Source: Desulfobacterales bacterium (GTDB lineage Bacteria > Desulfobacterota > Desulfobacteria > Desulfobacterales > JAHEIW01). From it: DNA of 30,161 bases. Below the pieces are notes generated by a model. That model was not told the DNA's origin and did no database searches. It worked only from the letters and a program-made list of their open reading frames with translations. Each line of letters begins with the position of its first letter. Position 1 is the stretch's first letter. The stretch covers positions 1-30,161 of the forward strand of contig JAQYWI010000050.1 in assembly GCA_030145015.1 (NCBI GenBank). Direction: 5' to 3'. Of this stretch, positions 1 through 8,399 are shown one piece after another. The position numbers and the translations under genes are program-made.

Positions 1-749
1 TCAATGACGACTGAATCTTCGGGTTCTATGCGGATATGGTTATACCAGGGAAGGACGCCGAAAACCTGCTTTTCCGTTTTTTCCTCGATCCAGCGGACAC
101 CATCTTTAAAAAGATGGATGTCGCCCCTGAAACGATTGATGATAAACCCGCTAATTCGAGTGCGCTGGTTTTGTTCCAGGCATTCAAGGGTACCGATGAT
201 CTGGGCAAACACCCCGCCGCGATCAATGTCAGCCACCAGCAGGATCCGAGCATCCGCATAGGCGGCCATCCGGAAATTAACCATATCGTGGGACATCAGA
301 TTAACTTCTGCACAGGAGCCGGCACCCTCCAGAATAATCAGCTCATATTCTTGACGTAAGCGATCCAGTGCGCCGCAGGCTTCTTTAAAAAGCGGCTCAT
401 TGTCACCGTGAGCGGCTCCCGTCTTGCGGGTTTCAATTACCGCTCCCAACAACACGACCTGGGATCCGATTTCAGCGGTGGGTTTTAGCAGGACCGGATT
501 CATATCCACATGGGGAGGAATCTTGGCGGCTTCAGCCTGAACGATTTGAGCCCGGCCCATTTCAAGCCCTTCGGGTGTGACCCCCGAGTTGTTGGACATA
601 TTTTGCGCTTTAAATGGCGCCACCCGGATACCCCGGTTTGAAAATAGACGACACAGCGCTGTTGCAATGACACTTTTGCCGACCTCAGAACCGGTTCCCA
701 GGACCGCGATACAGGCTGCTTTTGTCTTATGTTTTCTTTTCGATGCCAA
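1..749 (-). CDS. cobQ: Cobyric acid synthase, N-terminal part (3' end beyond window)
   Basis: Glutamine-dependent amidation of adenosylcobyrinic acid a,c-diamide to cobyric acid, in the cytoplasm, in the adenosylcobalamin pathway. The visible 249 codons show the CobQ/CbiP synthetase domain: a modified P-loop (LGTGSEVGKS, residues about 12-21), KAQNMSNNS, MNPVLLKP, EGAGSCAEVNL, DIDRGGVFA and GFIINRFRGD. The glutaminase half lies outside the window. No ATG is in frame; an in-frame TAA lies seven codons upstream, and the only reasonable start is TTG at 749-747, with GGAG about 12 bases before it. The gene follows tonB with a 45-base gap and is probably the distal gene of the btuB-exbB-exbD-tonB unit. 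Identity is secure; the start is less so. Confidence 0.9.
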   Translation of the reverse strand, partial: MASKRKHKTKAACIAVLGTGSEVGKSVIATALCRLFSNRGIRVAPFKAQNMSNNSGVTPEGLEMGRAQIVQAEAAKIPPHVDMNPVLLKPTAEIGSQVVLLGAVIETRKTGAAHGDNEPLFKEACGALDRLRQEYELIILEGAGSCAEVNLMSHDMVNFRMAAYADARILLVADIDRGGVFAQIIGTLECLEQNQRTRISGFIINRFRGDIHLFKDGVRWIEEKTEKQVFGVLPWYNHIRIEPEDSVVI

Positions 750-794
750 CGCGTGTTTGAACTCCGTTTATAGCGGTTTCGGTAATAAGGACTT

Positions 795-1682
795 TTATTT
801 TAAGTCAAAACGGACGGGTATTTTCACCCACATTTTTTTCTTCAGGCCGCCTTCAGTTCCCGGCTCGAACAGCCATTTTCTTACAGCCGACAACGCCGCG
901 CGGTCTAAAACAGAGTGTCCACTGGATTCGAGCACCGCTAAATCATCCACCCGGCCGTTCTCATCGATCAGCACCTTCAACATAACGATGCCTTCATATC
1001 CCAACCGGCGGGCCCTTCGCGGATATGGAGGCGACGTATTTTGCTTGTACAGGGGCCTGGCAAGTTTGAGGACCGACCCGGACCGGGTATCGTCGCTTTG
1101 GGTGTCGGGCGGCATCGCTGCGGTGGTCGTCGGCTCTGCAGAACCTTCCGGCACCCGGTGGGTTTTTTTTATGAATATCGTATCCGCCGGAAGCACCTGG
1201 CGAACGGGTTTGTTGCCGGAACTTGCCGGAATGGAAATTTTTACTTCAGCTTTGAGCGGAATCTGAGGTTTAGTGCCAGTCGCTGCCAGGGTAGCTTCGA
1301 TGGTTTTTATGTGCTGTTTTTTATATGTCAATGCTTTCAGACTTTTTTTCTGCCGGGTCTTTTTGACAATATTTTTTGGAGGCGCGGCCGGCGGCGGTTC
1401 TTGCAATTGGGCCCTGTGCTCGAGCCGCGCGGGTGCCGGCATGGCGGCGGGATTTTTTTGGGGATTTTGATTAAAACTGGGTTCGAGTTGCCTTTTAGAT
1501 GCTTTGCTGGGGACCGCGGCTTGCGCTTTGCGCTTTTGGGGCTTATCGGCTGACAGGGTAATCGATAGGGACTTTGCCGCTAGGGTCGGACGGGGCGCAA
1601 GCTTCAGCCAACCGAAGTCGGCGCTCAAGATAAGGGCATGAAATGCAAGTGCCAATATGACGTAGGGCAGCAGACGCTTCAC
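795..1682 (-). CDS. tonB: TonB family energy transducer
   Basis: Periplasm-spanning protein that carries proton-motive energy from ExbBD to outer-membrane receptors, here presumably the BtuB-like receptor upstream. Of 295 residues, the first 25 or so form one membrane anchor with the conserved His (H15). A long Lys/Pro/Ala-rich linker follows. The last ~80 residues are a TonB_C domain (PPYPRRARRLGYEG, VDDLAVLESSGHSVLD, VRKWLFEPG). The start is GTG with GAGGAA five bases upstream, two bases after the exbD stop, so translation is probably coupled. The linker is Lys-rich as well as Pro-rich. Confidence 0.9.
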   Translation of the reverse strand: MKRLLPYVILALAFHALILSADFGWLKLAPRPTLAAKSLSITLSADKPQKRKAQAAVPSKASKRQLEPSFNQNPQKNPAAMPAPARLEHRAQLQEPPPAAPPKNIVKKTRQKKSLKALTYKKQHIKTIEATLAATGTKPQIPLKAEVKISIPASSGNKPVRQVLPADTIFIKKTHRVPEGSAEPTTTAAMPPDTQSDDTRSGSVLKLARPLYKQNTSPPYPRRARRLGYEGIVMLKVLIDENGRVDDLAVLESSGHSVLDRAALSAVRKWLFEPGTEGGLKKKMWVKIPVRFDLK

Positions 1683-1684
1683 GT

Positions 1685-2089
1685 CTATTCCTCAAAGTCG
1701 GCCTGCAGGGATATGCGACTCAATCCTGCCTGGCGAATTTTATCGAGAACATTATATATCATCTGGTACTGCAAAGTGCGGTCTGCAAAAACCAGCACCC
1801 CGGGTTCCCGGGTGCCGCCGGCTTTGCTTCGCAGGACCCGGGTTAGATCCGCGAGGGCAACCTGCTCTTTGTCCACATAAATCGTTTCGTCTGTTTTTAC
1901 GGTGACCGAGAGGATCAATTTTTTATCGACTTCTGCCGTGGTGGAAAGCGGCAGCTCAACCGGAAGCCCGCGGTGAACCGCCATGGACAGCATGGCGTAA
2001 ATGAAAAATACCAGAAGCAGAAAGACAATGTCAATCAAAGGAAGCATTTCGATGCGTGCTTTTTTGATTGCCGGCAGTTGGATTTTCAT
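1685..2089 (-). CDS. exbD: Biopolymer transport protein ExbD/TolR family
   Basis: Inner-membrane partner of ExbB in the proton-driven motor that powers TonB. The 134-residue protein has a short cytoplasmic N-terminus and then one membrane helix with the family aspartate (MLPLIDIVFLLLVFFIYAML, D20). A periplasmic domain of normal ExbD/TolR size follows. A strong Shine-Dalgarno (GGAGG) lies six bases before the ATG. It sits between exbB (13-base gap) and tonB (2-base gap). TolR is the alternative, but the neighbouring TonB and receptor favour an ExbD role. Confidence 0.9.
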   Translation of the reverse strand: MKIQLPAIKKARIEMLPLIDIVFLLLVFFIYAMLSMAVHRGLPVELPLSTTAEVDKKLILSVTVKTDETIYVDKEQVALADLTRVLRSKAGGTREPGVLVFADRTLQYQMIYNVLDKIRQAGLSRISLQADFEE

Positions 2090-2102
2090 GTTCCGCCTCC
2101 GC

Positions 2103-2723
2103 TTAATTTTTCCCGCCGGGTTGGGTTAGCTTTTCGAATACAATTTCAAGGCTGGTGGCGTATTTTTCGATGAGCACGGCCGCATTTTCGACGCGCGAAT
2201 TAAAATAGTTATAGGGGAAGACCGATAAAATGGCGATCCCAAGACCGGCCGCGGTTGTTATCAGCGCCTGCGCGATTCCGGCAGTCACCTCCTGGGGATG
2301 CTCGATGCCCGCCGAACCTAAAACTTCAAAGGATGAAATGATGCCGAGAACGGTTCCAAAAATTCCCAACAGCGGGGCCACCGTGATCATGGTGTCCAGA
2401 ACGCCCATAAAACGCCGCATATGTTTGATCTCATCGGCTGCCGCCGATTCCATGGCCTTTATCATGGAAAATTCTTTGTGCAGAATGCCGCTGACCAGAA
2501 TTTTAATAATATAATCTTTTGTATGAACCGTTTTATTCTTGATTGATTCCCAGTCTCCTTGACGCGATAGTTCCAGGATTTCATCGACAAGCGCTGGTTG
2601 GCTTTTAATTGCAAGCTTCAACCAGAAAATGGCGCGTTCGATGACCACACCCAACGCAAGAATCGAGCAGGCCAGTAAGGGGTACATGACGGGACCCCCC
2701 TTATCAAAAATATGCCACATCAT
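2103..2723 (-). CDS. exbB: MotA/TolQ/ExbB proton channel family protein
   Basis: Proton-channel subunit of the ExbBD motor in the inner membrane. The 206 residues carry three membrane segments: an N-terminal helix (about 10-30) and two in the conserved channel domain (about 105-175; APLLGIFGTVLGIISSF and TAGIAQALITTAAGLGIAI). The cytoplasmic loop contains the Glu/Lys-rich stretch typical of the family. AAGGAG lies five bases before ATGATG. It is the first gene of exbB-exbD-tonB. A palindromic element separates it from btuB, so a promoter of its own or read-through from btuB are both possible. Confidence 0.9.
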   Translation of the reverse strand: MMWHIFDKGGPVMYPLLACSILALGVVIERAIFWLKLAIKSQPALVDEILELSRQGDWESIKNKTVHTKDYIIKILVSGILHKEFSMIKAMESAAADEIKHMRRFMGVLDTMITVAPLLGIFGTVLGIISSFEVLGSAGIEHPQEVTAGIAQALITTAAGLGIAILSVFPYNYFNSRVENAAVLIEKYATSLEIVFEKLTQPGGKN

Positions 2724-2781
2724 TCTTACTCCTTGTTCCGTTTGGTTTTAAAAAGGGCGATCACTCCCTGGCCGGATTTAG

Positions 2782-2929
2782 AACCCATCTCAAAAATGTC
2801 TTTTGGCCCAATATCTTTGTTGGTGCCTCGCTTTAAATCCTCAACATACAACAGTATAACAGTATGCCTCCGGTTTAAAGCTCGGCCCCGCCGCGATCTT
2901 GAACCAAAATCCTATTTTTGAGATGGGTT
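2782..2929. repeat. 148-bp palindromic (MITE-like) element between btuB and exbB
   Basis: Perfect 16-base terminal inverted repeats: AACCCATCTCAAAAAT at 2782-2797 and its complement at 2914-2929. With one mismatch the arms extend to 19 bases (2779-2797 and 2914-2932). A second nested inverted repeat has arms around GCTTTAAA...CATAC and GTATG...TTTAAAGC (about 2830-2882). There is no coding capacity. The outer arm extends onto the btuB stop codon. The structure suggests a non-autonomous mobile or REP-like element; no second copy is in the window, so mobility is inferred. Confidence 0.6.
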
Positions 2930-4933
2930 TTAGAGTTTAAATGCCAGTCCGACGCGAAAACTTGGATCCGGCGGGCTGAAACCGTATGCTTCCTCATAGT
3001 GTTCATCAAAAAGGTTTTGAACCTTTCCGAAGATTTTAACATCCTGGATATACCGATAATTCAGGTCAAACGTATAGGAGGCCGCCAGATCGACAATAAA
3101 ATATTCGTCCAGGGTTACCCGGTTGGCCGGGAAGGTTCGAAAATCGAGATCATCGCGCTCACCCACATAAAGGCCGTCAAACCGAATCTGAAACCCCTGC
3201 CAGGCCCAATTGATATAGCCCGAAGCCGTATTCTTCGGCCGGCGCAAAAGATCCTTGCCTTCCTCAAAGGGTGAACTCGCTCCCCCTGCGCCGCCGTCAT
3301 CGGTGACCTCGGTATCCAGATAGGTGTAGTTGCCGCCCAAGGTAAAACCGTAGCCGGGTTTGCATAACGCCATCAGCTCGATACCCTTGCCTTCGGCTTC
3401 TTGAATGTTTTCAAAATCCGGATCCGGGTCCGGCCGGTTGATATAGGTAATTAAATCATCGAATTTTTGATAAAAGTAGGTGGCGCCCAAAACGAGTTTA
3501 TTTTTCCATAGCACCTGATCGACACCCACTTCCCACGAATACGATTTTTCCGGGTCCAGGTCCGGGTTGCCGGTGGCAAATCCTTGAGCGAACTGTTCCG
3601 TAAAGGTGGGCGTTTTAAAACCTTTTCCGGCCGCTCCACGAAATACCGTGTCGGTTTGGGTTAATTCGTATGCAATCGAACCGCGCGGAACAAATTCATT
3701 GCCGAACTCGCTGTTATCTTCATAACGCGCCCCGGCGGTCAAATGCAAATGATTAAAAAAAGACAGTTGTTCCTGCACATAATACCCCCAGTTGTCCCGA
3801 CTCTTATCTAAATCACCTTTTGTTTCAACTCCCAGGAAGATGGATCGGGTTTGTTGATCATAATCTTCATCCAGATATTCGAATCCGGCCGTAAACGTCG
3901 AGCGCATCGTTTCGGTTGACGGATAGCGAATACTAAAATGGTAATCAATGGAGTAGCGTGTATCTTTGGTTTCCGAGAAAAAAGCGCCAAAGGCGTCCGC
4001 CGGTGGATCTTCCGGATCATTATAATCTTGTTTATTATAATGATAGCCAAGCAGCACGGCATGCTCCAGCCATGACAGCATCTGGTATTGAGCATTTATG
4101 CCGCCCACCCAGTCATCGGTTTTCAGATCCTGATTGGGATCCAGCGGAGAATACCGGTCACCGGCATCTTCGGTCGGAAATTTATTTTTAGCGTCCTCGT
4201 ATCGCCCGGTGAAAGTCAGATCGAGATTATCCATGGGGTACACATCCACCCGGCCGCTGAATGTATTATTCCAGTAGTCTTGGTTGACATCCAGGTAGCC
4301 GTTGTCATCAACCCGGGCGTATGCCAGGCTGGCGCCGATCCATTCATTTCCACCCGTAAAGCCGACACTTTGCTCTCCGATGTAGTTCTTATCGCCCTTT
4401 AAGTAGGTTCCATTTGAAGTGGAGGCCCGCAGCGACGGTTTACCCTCACCCGGTTTGGTAATAAAATTGATCACCCCGCTAATCGCATCCGAGCCGTATA
4501 AAGCACTCTGAGGTCCTCGGACGATTTCGATCCGTTCGAAATTTTCGGTGAGCAAGGAGCCGAAGTCAAAAGCGCCGCCCCCCTGATTGACGCTCACACC
4601 GTCGATTAAAACTTTGGTAAAGTTATCTTCACCACCTCTAATATAAAGTGAGGTCGTGGTACCGCGACCGCCGGTGCGCACGAGATTAAAACCGGGGACA
4701 TCTCTTAAAACATCTAAAACATCGACAGCCTGACGCTCTTCAATTTCTTTTTCGGTAACCACCGTTGTTGAAACGCCCAATTCTCTGACCGGGGTCTCGG
4801 TTCGTGTGGCCGTCACCACGGTTTCATCCATTATGGGGACCGAATCTTCTTTTTCAGAATCTGCTAAAGCCGGGTTAGATACGATCACCCAAAATAAAAA
4901 GCCGATCAGAATGCTCCGGGCGTATCGCTTCAT
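2930..4933 (-). CDS. btuB: TonB-dependent vitamin B12 receptor, BtuB-like
   Basis: Outer-membrane beta-barrel importing cobalamin or another corrinoid with energy from TonB. The 667 residues begin with a signal peptide (cleavage likely after ALA at 24). A TonB box follows, DETVVTATR at about 36-44, close to the BtuB consensus. The plug domain runs to about residue 160 (VLRDVPGFNLVRTGGRG, LYIRGG, VLIDGVSVN, IEIVRGPQSALYGSDAISGVINF), then the barrel, ending RVGLAFKL. Assignment to B12 rather than iron rests on the cobalamin riboswitch in its leader and the adjacent btuFCD, cobQ and cobT. The start ATG has a GGGAGG-type ribosome site. The stop codon lies at the edge of the palindromic element. 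Confidence 0.92.
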   Translation of the reverse strand: MKRYARSILIGFLFWVIVSNPALADSEKEDSVPIMDETVVTATRTETPVRELGVSTTVVTEKEIEERQAVDVLDVLRDVPGFNLVRTGGRGTTTSLYIRGGEDNFTKVLIDGVSVNQGGGAFDFGSLLTENFERIEIVRGPQSALYGSDAISGVINFITKPGEGKPSLRASTSNGTYLKGDKNYIGEQSVGFTGGNEWIGASLAYARVDDNGYLDVNQDYWNNTFSGRVDVYPMDNLDLTFTGRYEDAKNKFPTEDAGDRYSPLDPNQDLKTDDWVGGINAQYQMLSWLEHAVLLGYHYNKQDYNDPEDPPADAFGAFFSETKDTRYSIDYHFSIRYPSTETMRSTFTAGFEYLDEDYDQQTRSIFLGVETKGDLDKSRDNWGYYVQEQLSFFNHLHLTAGARYEDNSEFGNEFVPRGSIAYELTQTDTVFRGAAGKGFKTPTFTEQFAQGFATGNPDLDPEKSYSWEVGVDQVLWKNKLVLGATYFYQKFDDLITYINRPDPDPDFENIQEAEGKGIELMALCKPGYGFTLGGNYTYLDTEVTDDGGAGGASSPFEEGKDLLRRPKNTASGYINWAWQGFQIRFDGLYVGERDDLDFRTFPANRVTLDEYFIVDLAASYTFDLNYRYIQDVKIFGKVQNLFDEHYEEAYGFSPPDPSFRVGLAFKL

Positions 4934-4978
4934 TTTTTTCCTCCCTATCGCGTAAAGTTTAATTAGACGGTGACCGCT

Positions 4979-5018
4979 GCAAAAAAAAACCCTTCAAGCG
5001 CTAAACGCTTGAAGGGTT
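4979..5018 (-). terminator. Rho-independent terminator of the btuB riboswitch (expression platform)
   Basis: On the minus strand AACCCTTCAAGCG (5018-5006) pairs with CGCTTGAAGGGTT (5000-4988) around a five-base loop, followed by nine T. The 5' arm AACCCTT (5018-5012) can instead pair with AAGGGTT at 5040-5034, a visible antiterminator. The btuB start lies about 45 bases further on, so the hairpin sits in the leader and should abort transcription when cobalamin is bound. Confidence 0.9.
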
Positions 5019-5246
5019 GCACCCAGTTTTCTTAACCCTTTTTATATGATGCCCTGTCTCTGTCGTTTGCAGAGCTGCGGCAATTTAGCAAGGCAGGTCT
5101 TCTGGCTTTCGGATCCGTCTACTAACTGCGCCTTCCCATCTGGCTTTAACCAGACAGTGGCATGTTGCAGAATTCGTCCCCGATTACAGCGGCGGGACCA
5201 CTCCCGATTTTAACGGGATTCCCTTTTAAGCCCAACAGGCACCTTG
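5019..5246 (-). promoter_or_regulatory. Cobalamin riboswitch controlling btuB
   Basis: Reading the minus strand: P1 CAAGG (5246-5242) pairs with CCTTG (5093-5089). The conserved core AAAAGGGAATCC, GGTCCCGCCGCTGT and the B12 box GAAAGCCAGAAGACCTGCC are all present. A hairpin CTCTG-CAAACGA-CAGAG (5074-5058) follows; its loop is in the position of the kissing-loop partner (L13) of class-I/II cobalamin riboswitches. The antiterminator strand and terminator come next. It lies directly downstream of a sigma70-type promoter and upstream of btuB. Confidence 0.95.
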
Positions 5247-5251
5247 ATTGC

Positions 5252-5280
5252 CTAATATGTAATCACAAATTGTTTGTCAA
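5252..5280 (-). promoter_or_regulatory. Sigma70-type promoter for btuB leader
   Basis: On the minus strand a perfect -35 TTGACA (5280-5275), a 17-base spacer and -10 TATTAG (5257-5252). The predicted start of transcription falls at about 5246, exactly where riboswitch P1 begins, which supports both calls. Confidence 0.7.
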
Positions 5281-5315
5281 GCAAATCTGAAAATATTAAG
5301 TCGTTTTAACGTTGT

Positions 5316-6113
5316 CTAACGTTTAAGGAATTTATGCGGCACCACCGTAACGCGCGGCAAATTCCCCAGCGGACTGATGTCGACCAGCAGTTTACAGTCA
5401 TAAGTTTCTTCCAGGGTCTTGAAATTCAGAACCTGATCAGGAGAGCCCATACATACGATTTCACCGGCTTTGAGCAATAGCAACTGATCACCATACATGG
5501 CCGCCAGGTTGACATCATGTGAGACCATGACGACGGTGACCCCCTTTTCGGTTTTGAGTTTTTCCATCAGATCCATTATGCGTATCTGATGGGATAAATC
5601 CAGCGACGCGGTGGGTTCATCCAGCAGCATGACTTGCGGCTGCTGGCAAAGCGCCCGGGCAATTAATACGCGCTGTTGCTCACCGCCGCTGAGCTGATCC
5701 AGTTTGCGCCGGGCAAGATGAGCGACTTCGGTAAACTTCATGGCTTGCTGTGCAATATCCAAATCGTTTTGAGAGGCAAGACCCAGCACTTTCTGGTGGG
5801 GAGCGCGTCCCAGCAAAACCGTTTCCGCAACGCTGAACGGAAAGCCTACCGGTAATCCCTGGGGTACGTAGGCCAAGGCTTTTGCCAGTCTTTTTTGTGA
5901 GTAGCTGCCAATCGGTTCCTGTAATATTTCAATTTGACCCTTCTGGATCTTTAAAATGCCGACCATTAATTTGATCAACGTGGTTTTTCCGGCCCCATTC
6001 GGCCCGATGATGATAAACACATTACTTTGGGGTACTGAAAAGGAAAGTTTTTTTAAAACCAATTCAGTGCCGAAGGCATAGCTCAAATTTTTAACAGCAA
6101 ACGCAGATTTCAT
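5316..6113 (-). CDS. btuD: Cobalamin ABC transporter ATP-binding protein, BtuD/FecE type
   Basis: ATPase that drives import of corrinoid through BtuC. In 265 residues: Walker A GPNGAGKT (37-44), Q-loop Gln85, signature LSGGEQQR (141-148), Walker B VMLLDEP (161-167) and switch His199. The C-terminal ~50 residues are as in FecE/BtuD-type proteins of iron and B12 importers. The start ATG overlaps the btuC stop (ATGA). Sequence alone cannot distinguish B12 from siderophore import; the cobalamin riboswitch of the operon decides for B12. Confidence 0.9.
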   Translation of the reverse strand: MKSAFAVKNLSYAFGTELVLKKLSFSVPQSNVFIIIGPNGAGKTTLIKLMVGILKIQKGQIEILQEPIGSYSQKRLAKALAYVPQGLPVGFPFSVAETVLLGRAPHQKVLGLASQNDLDIAQQAMKFTEVAHLARRKLDQLSGGEQQRVLIARALCQQPQVMLLDEPTASLDLSHQIRIMDLMEKLKTEKGVTVVMVSHDVNLAAMYGDQLLLLKAGEIVCMGSPDQVLNFKTLEETYDCKLLVDISPLGNLPRVTVVPHKFLKR

Positions 6114-7120
6114 TTTCGCGACTTTTTTAAAAGAATGATAAACAGCGGCGCACCGATCAGGGCCGTGATCACGCCGGCCGGCATCTCTCCCTGCTGTGGC
6201 AGGGTCCTTGCCAAAAGATCACAAAGCACAAGGTAGGCCGCCCCGCCAAAAAGACACGCCGGGACCAAAACCCGGTGGTCAGGGCCCAAAACGAGCCGCA
6301 ACAGATGGGGAATGACCAGGCCGACAAATCCTACCAGACCACTGAAACTGACCGTTGCGCTGACCATAAATGAGGTCACAATCAGCAAGGTAAGGGTGAC
6401 GGCCTTTATGTTGATTCCCATGGTGAGTGCCATATCTTTGCCCATCATGAGTAAGTTCATTGCATGCGAAAACACAAAAACGATAATAAAACAGGGAATC
6501 AGGATTGCGCCGAGTATGACAACCTGCGGGAGGTCGGCTGCTGATAAATCCCCCATCAGCCAAAAAATAATGTTATGGAGCCGGGCGTCCTGGGTGATTG
6601 AAACCAGGAACATGATAATGGCCGAGCAAAAGGCATTGACCATTACCCCGGACAGCAGCAGCGCATCTTTTCTTAATATGGATTTGCCGGTCGACATGAC
6701 CAGTATCAGCGCCAGTGTTCCTAAACTCCCCAGAAAAGATATGAAGCAAATTCCCGGGAATCGCGATAACCCTAACAAGATGCCAATAATAGCGCCGATT
6801 GCCGAGCCCCCGGAAATCCCCAAAATGAAAGGCTCGGCCAGGGGATTTCGCAGCAACGCTTGAAATACGAGCCCCCCCAGAGATAGCGTGGCGCCGACAA
6901 TCGTTGCCAGCAGCACGCGGGGGAAGCGTATGCGCCAGACGATGCTGTGTAATACGGAATCTGATTCATTCGTTGAAAAAAGGGCTGAAAAGGCAGACCG
7001 CAATCCGCTTTGGGTGGGGCCAATGGAAAGTCCCAGTGAAAATGCGATTAACAGAACCACCAGCAAAATAAGCGAAATCCAGATGAGTCGGCTGATATTA
7101 TGCTGTAAATTTAAAATCAC
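6110..7120 (-). CDS. btuC: Cobalamin ABC transporter permease, BtuC/FecCD family
   Basis: Inner-membrane permease of 336 residues with about ten hydrophobic segments. It carries family motifs: LGLSIGP, RFPRVLLATIVGATLSLGGLVFQALLRNPLAEP (split across 64-96), a GLVGFVGLVIPHLLRL segment that contacts the ATPase, and a C-terminal GVITALIGAPLFIILL. The start is GTG overlapping the btuF stop (GTGA), and the stop overlaps the btuD start, so the three genes are translationally coupled. Confidence 0.92.
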   Translation of the reverse strand: MILNLQHNISRLIWISLILLVVLLIAFSLGLSIGPTQSGLRSAFSALFSTNESDSVLHSIVWRIRFPRVLLATIVGATLSLGGLVFQALLRNPLAEPFILGISGGSAIGAIIGILLGLSRFPGICFISFLGSLGTLALILVMSTGKSILRKDALLLSGVMVNAFCSAIIMFLVSITQDARLHNIIFWLMGDLSAADLPQVVILGAILIPCFIIVFVFSHAMNLLMMGKDMALTMGINIKAVTLTLLIVTSFMVSATVSFSGLVGFVGLVIPHLLRLVLGPDHRVLVPACLFGGAAYLVLCDLLARTLPQQGEMPAGVITALIGAPLFIILLKKSRK

Positions 7121-8019
7121 GGTCCATCCTTAAATAGTTCCGGATGAAGTAAACGGGCTAATATTTCAAGCGCGTCTAACAATCGCGGAGAAGGACGATC
7201 AAACACGTCCGAGTTGACCGTGTAAATTCGGTTTTCCCGCACAGCCGGCATATCCGCTAAACGATTCCAGTCTGCTTTGGCTTTTTCAAATGCCCCCGAT
7301 CTGGACATCGATGTAATAATCAGAACATCCGGAGCGAGGGCTAATACCTGCTCCCGGCTGAAATGCGGATAAGCGCGGTTGCCCGCCGCAACATTGATGC
7401 CGCCGGCCCGAACAATGAGCTCGTGGATAAAGGTATTCCGACCCGCTGATATAATCGGGGAGATCCCAATCTGGATAAATACGCGCGGCCGGCGATCTAT
7501 CCTCGCAACCAGGGCATCCACCTGCTGCATCCGGCTGCGCATATCCTCAACCAATGTCTTTGCTTTTGCAGAAGCATGCAGGATACCGCCGATTCTTTGG
7601 ATGGTCTGCATCATTGATTCTAAATTGTGCGGATTTACTGCAAAAACAGGAATATTGAGAGATTGCAGGCGATCGATGGTTGCTTTTGGGTTACCGTCCT
7701 TGATCGCAATGCAAAGATCCGGACTCAAGGCAACGATGCGCTCAAGATCAAGACGCACATAGGAGCCGACTTTGGGCAATTTGGCTGCTTCAGCCGGATA
7801 ATTACTGAATTGGGTGGTGCCTTTTAAGCGACTGTGCTGCCCGAGAGCAAATATAATTTCTGTAATACTCGGTGCCAATGCGACAATTCGCTTCGGATCC
7901 TCAGGCACACGAATTTCTCGTCCTAATTGATCTTCTGCGGTTTTTGCTGCAAGCGGCAGGCCGCATGCCAGCAAAATGGTGATCGCAGATATTGAAGTCG
8001 CTATTATTTTCGGGATCAT
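7117..8019 (-). CDS. btuF: Cobalamin-binding periplasmic protein, BtuF type
   Basis: Substrate-binding protein delivering corrinoid to BtuCD. It begins with a signal sequence ending LLACG, a plausible lipobox, so a lipoprotein is possible. The periplasmic-binding fold (TroA/BtuF) follows: GREIRVPEDPKRIVALAPSI, TEIIFALG, then LPKVGSYVRLDLERIVALSPDL. A TTG at 8040 would add seven residues but has no ribosome site and sits six bases from the terminator U-tract. The ATG at 8019, giving MIPKII and 300 residues, is preferred. The gene is first in btuFCD under its own riboswitch. Confidence 0.88.
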   Translation of the reverse strand: MIPKIIATSISAITILLACGLPLAAKTAEDQLGREIRVPEDPKRIVALAPSITEIIFALGQHSRLKGTTQFSNYPAEAAKLPKVGSYVRLDLERIVALSPDLCIAIKDGNPKATIDRLQSLNIPVFAVNPHNLESMMQTIQRIGGILHASAKAKTLVEDMRSRMQQVDALVARIDRRPRVFIQIGISPIISAGRNTFIHELIVRAGGINVAAGNRAYPHFSREQVLALAPDVLIITSMSRSGAFEKAKADWNRLADMPAVRENRIYTVNSDVFDRPSPRLLDALEILARLLHPELFKDGP

Positions 8020-8045
8020 ACCATCCAGACTCGATGCCAAACGCT

Positions 8046-8086
8046 AAAATAAAAAAGCCCTTCAAGCTGTTAAATGCCTGAAGGGC
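8046..8086 (-). terminator. Rho-independent terminator of the btuF riboswitch
   Basis: On the minus strand GCCCTTCAGGC (8086-8076) pairs with GCTTGAAGGGC (8067-8057), followed by TTTTTTATTTT. The 5' arm GCCCTT can instead pair with AAGGGC at 8109-8104 (antiterminator). The layout matches the btuB leader with compensating base changes. Confidence 0.9.
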
Positions 8087-8384
8087 TGCACCCAGTTTAC
8101 TTGGCCCTTTTTTATGTGTTGCCCGGTCTCTGTCGTTCGCAGAGTGAGACCCCTGCAAAATGGAATACGATTCGAAGGTCTCAAAGCCTGAAAGCTCGAG
8201 CAATTTGACAAGGCAGGTCTTCTGACTCCCCCGCCCTTTTAGCAACCTTCCCATCCCGATTGGTCGAAACAGTGGTTTCCGAGGCTAAAAGAGTTCCCTT
8301 TTCGGCTAAACCGAAAAGAGCGGGGTCACAGCGGCGGGACCGCTCCTGAATTTAACAGGATTCCCTATTAAGCTTACGCACCTT
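8087..8384 (-). promoter_or_regulatory. Cobalamin riboswitch controlling btuFCD
   Basis: On the minus strand: AAGGTGCG, AATAGGGAATCC, GCGGTCCCGCCGCTGTGA, a long variable arm with a perfect ACTCTTTTAGCC-like stem, and the B12 box GTCAGAAGACCTGCC (aptamer 8384-8210). The hairpin CTCTG-CGAACGA-CAGAG (8144-8128) and the conserved segment AACTGGGTGCA lead into the terminator. Unlike the btuB copy, roughly 50 bases including a separate hairpin (8145-8183) lie between the aptamer and the CTCTG hairpin. Confidence 0.95.
8145..8183. repeat. Hairpin inserted within the btuF riboswitch leader
   Basis: TGAGACC (8145-8151) and GGTCTCA (8177-8183) form a perfect 7-bp stem around a 25-base loop. The paralogous btuB riboswitch has only about five bases at the same place. 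It looks like a small insertion tolerated between aptamer and expression platform; origin as a dispersed repeat is inference. Confidence 0.55.
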
Positions 8385-8399
8385 ATTCCCTGAGACTAT

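Noticed and set aside
577..1266. 229-codon plus-strand reading frame opposite cobQ and tonB
   Set aside because: It lies antisense to two clear family members, has no ribosome site and no recognisable domain; it is a shadow of tonB codon use.
8020..8040. TTG start adding seven residues to btuF
   Set aside because: No ribosome site, and it sits almost on the terminator U-tract; the ATG at 8019 gives a proper signal peptide.
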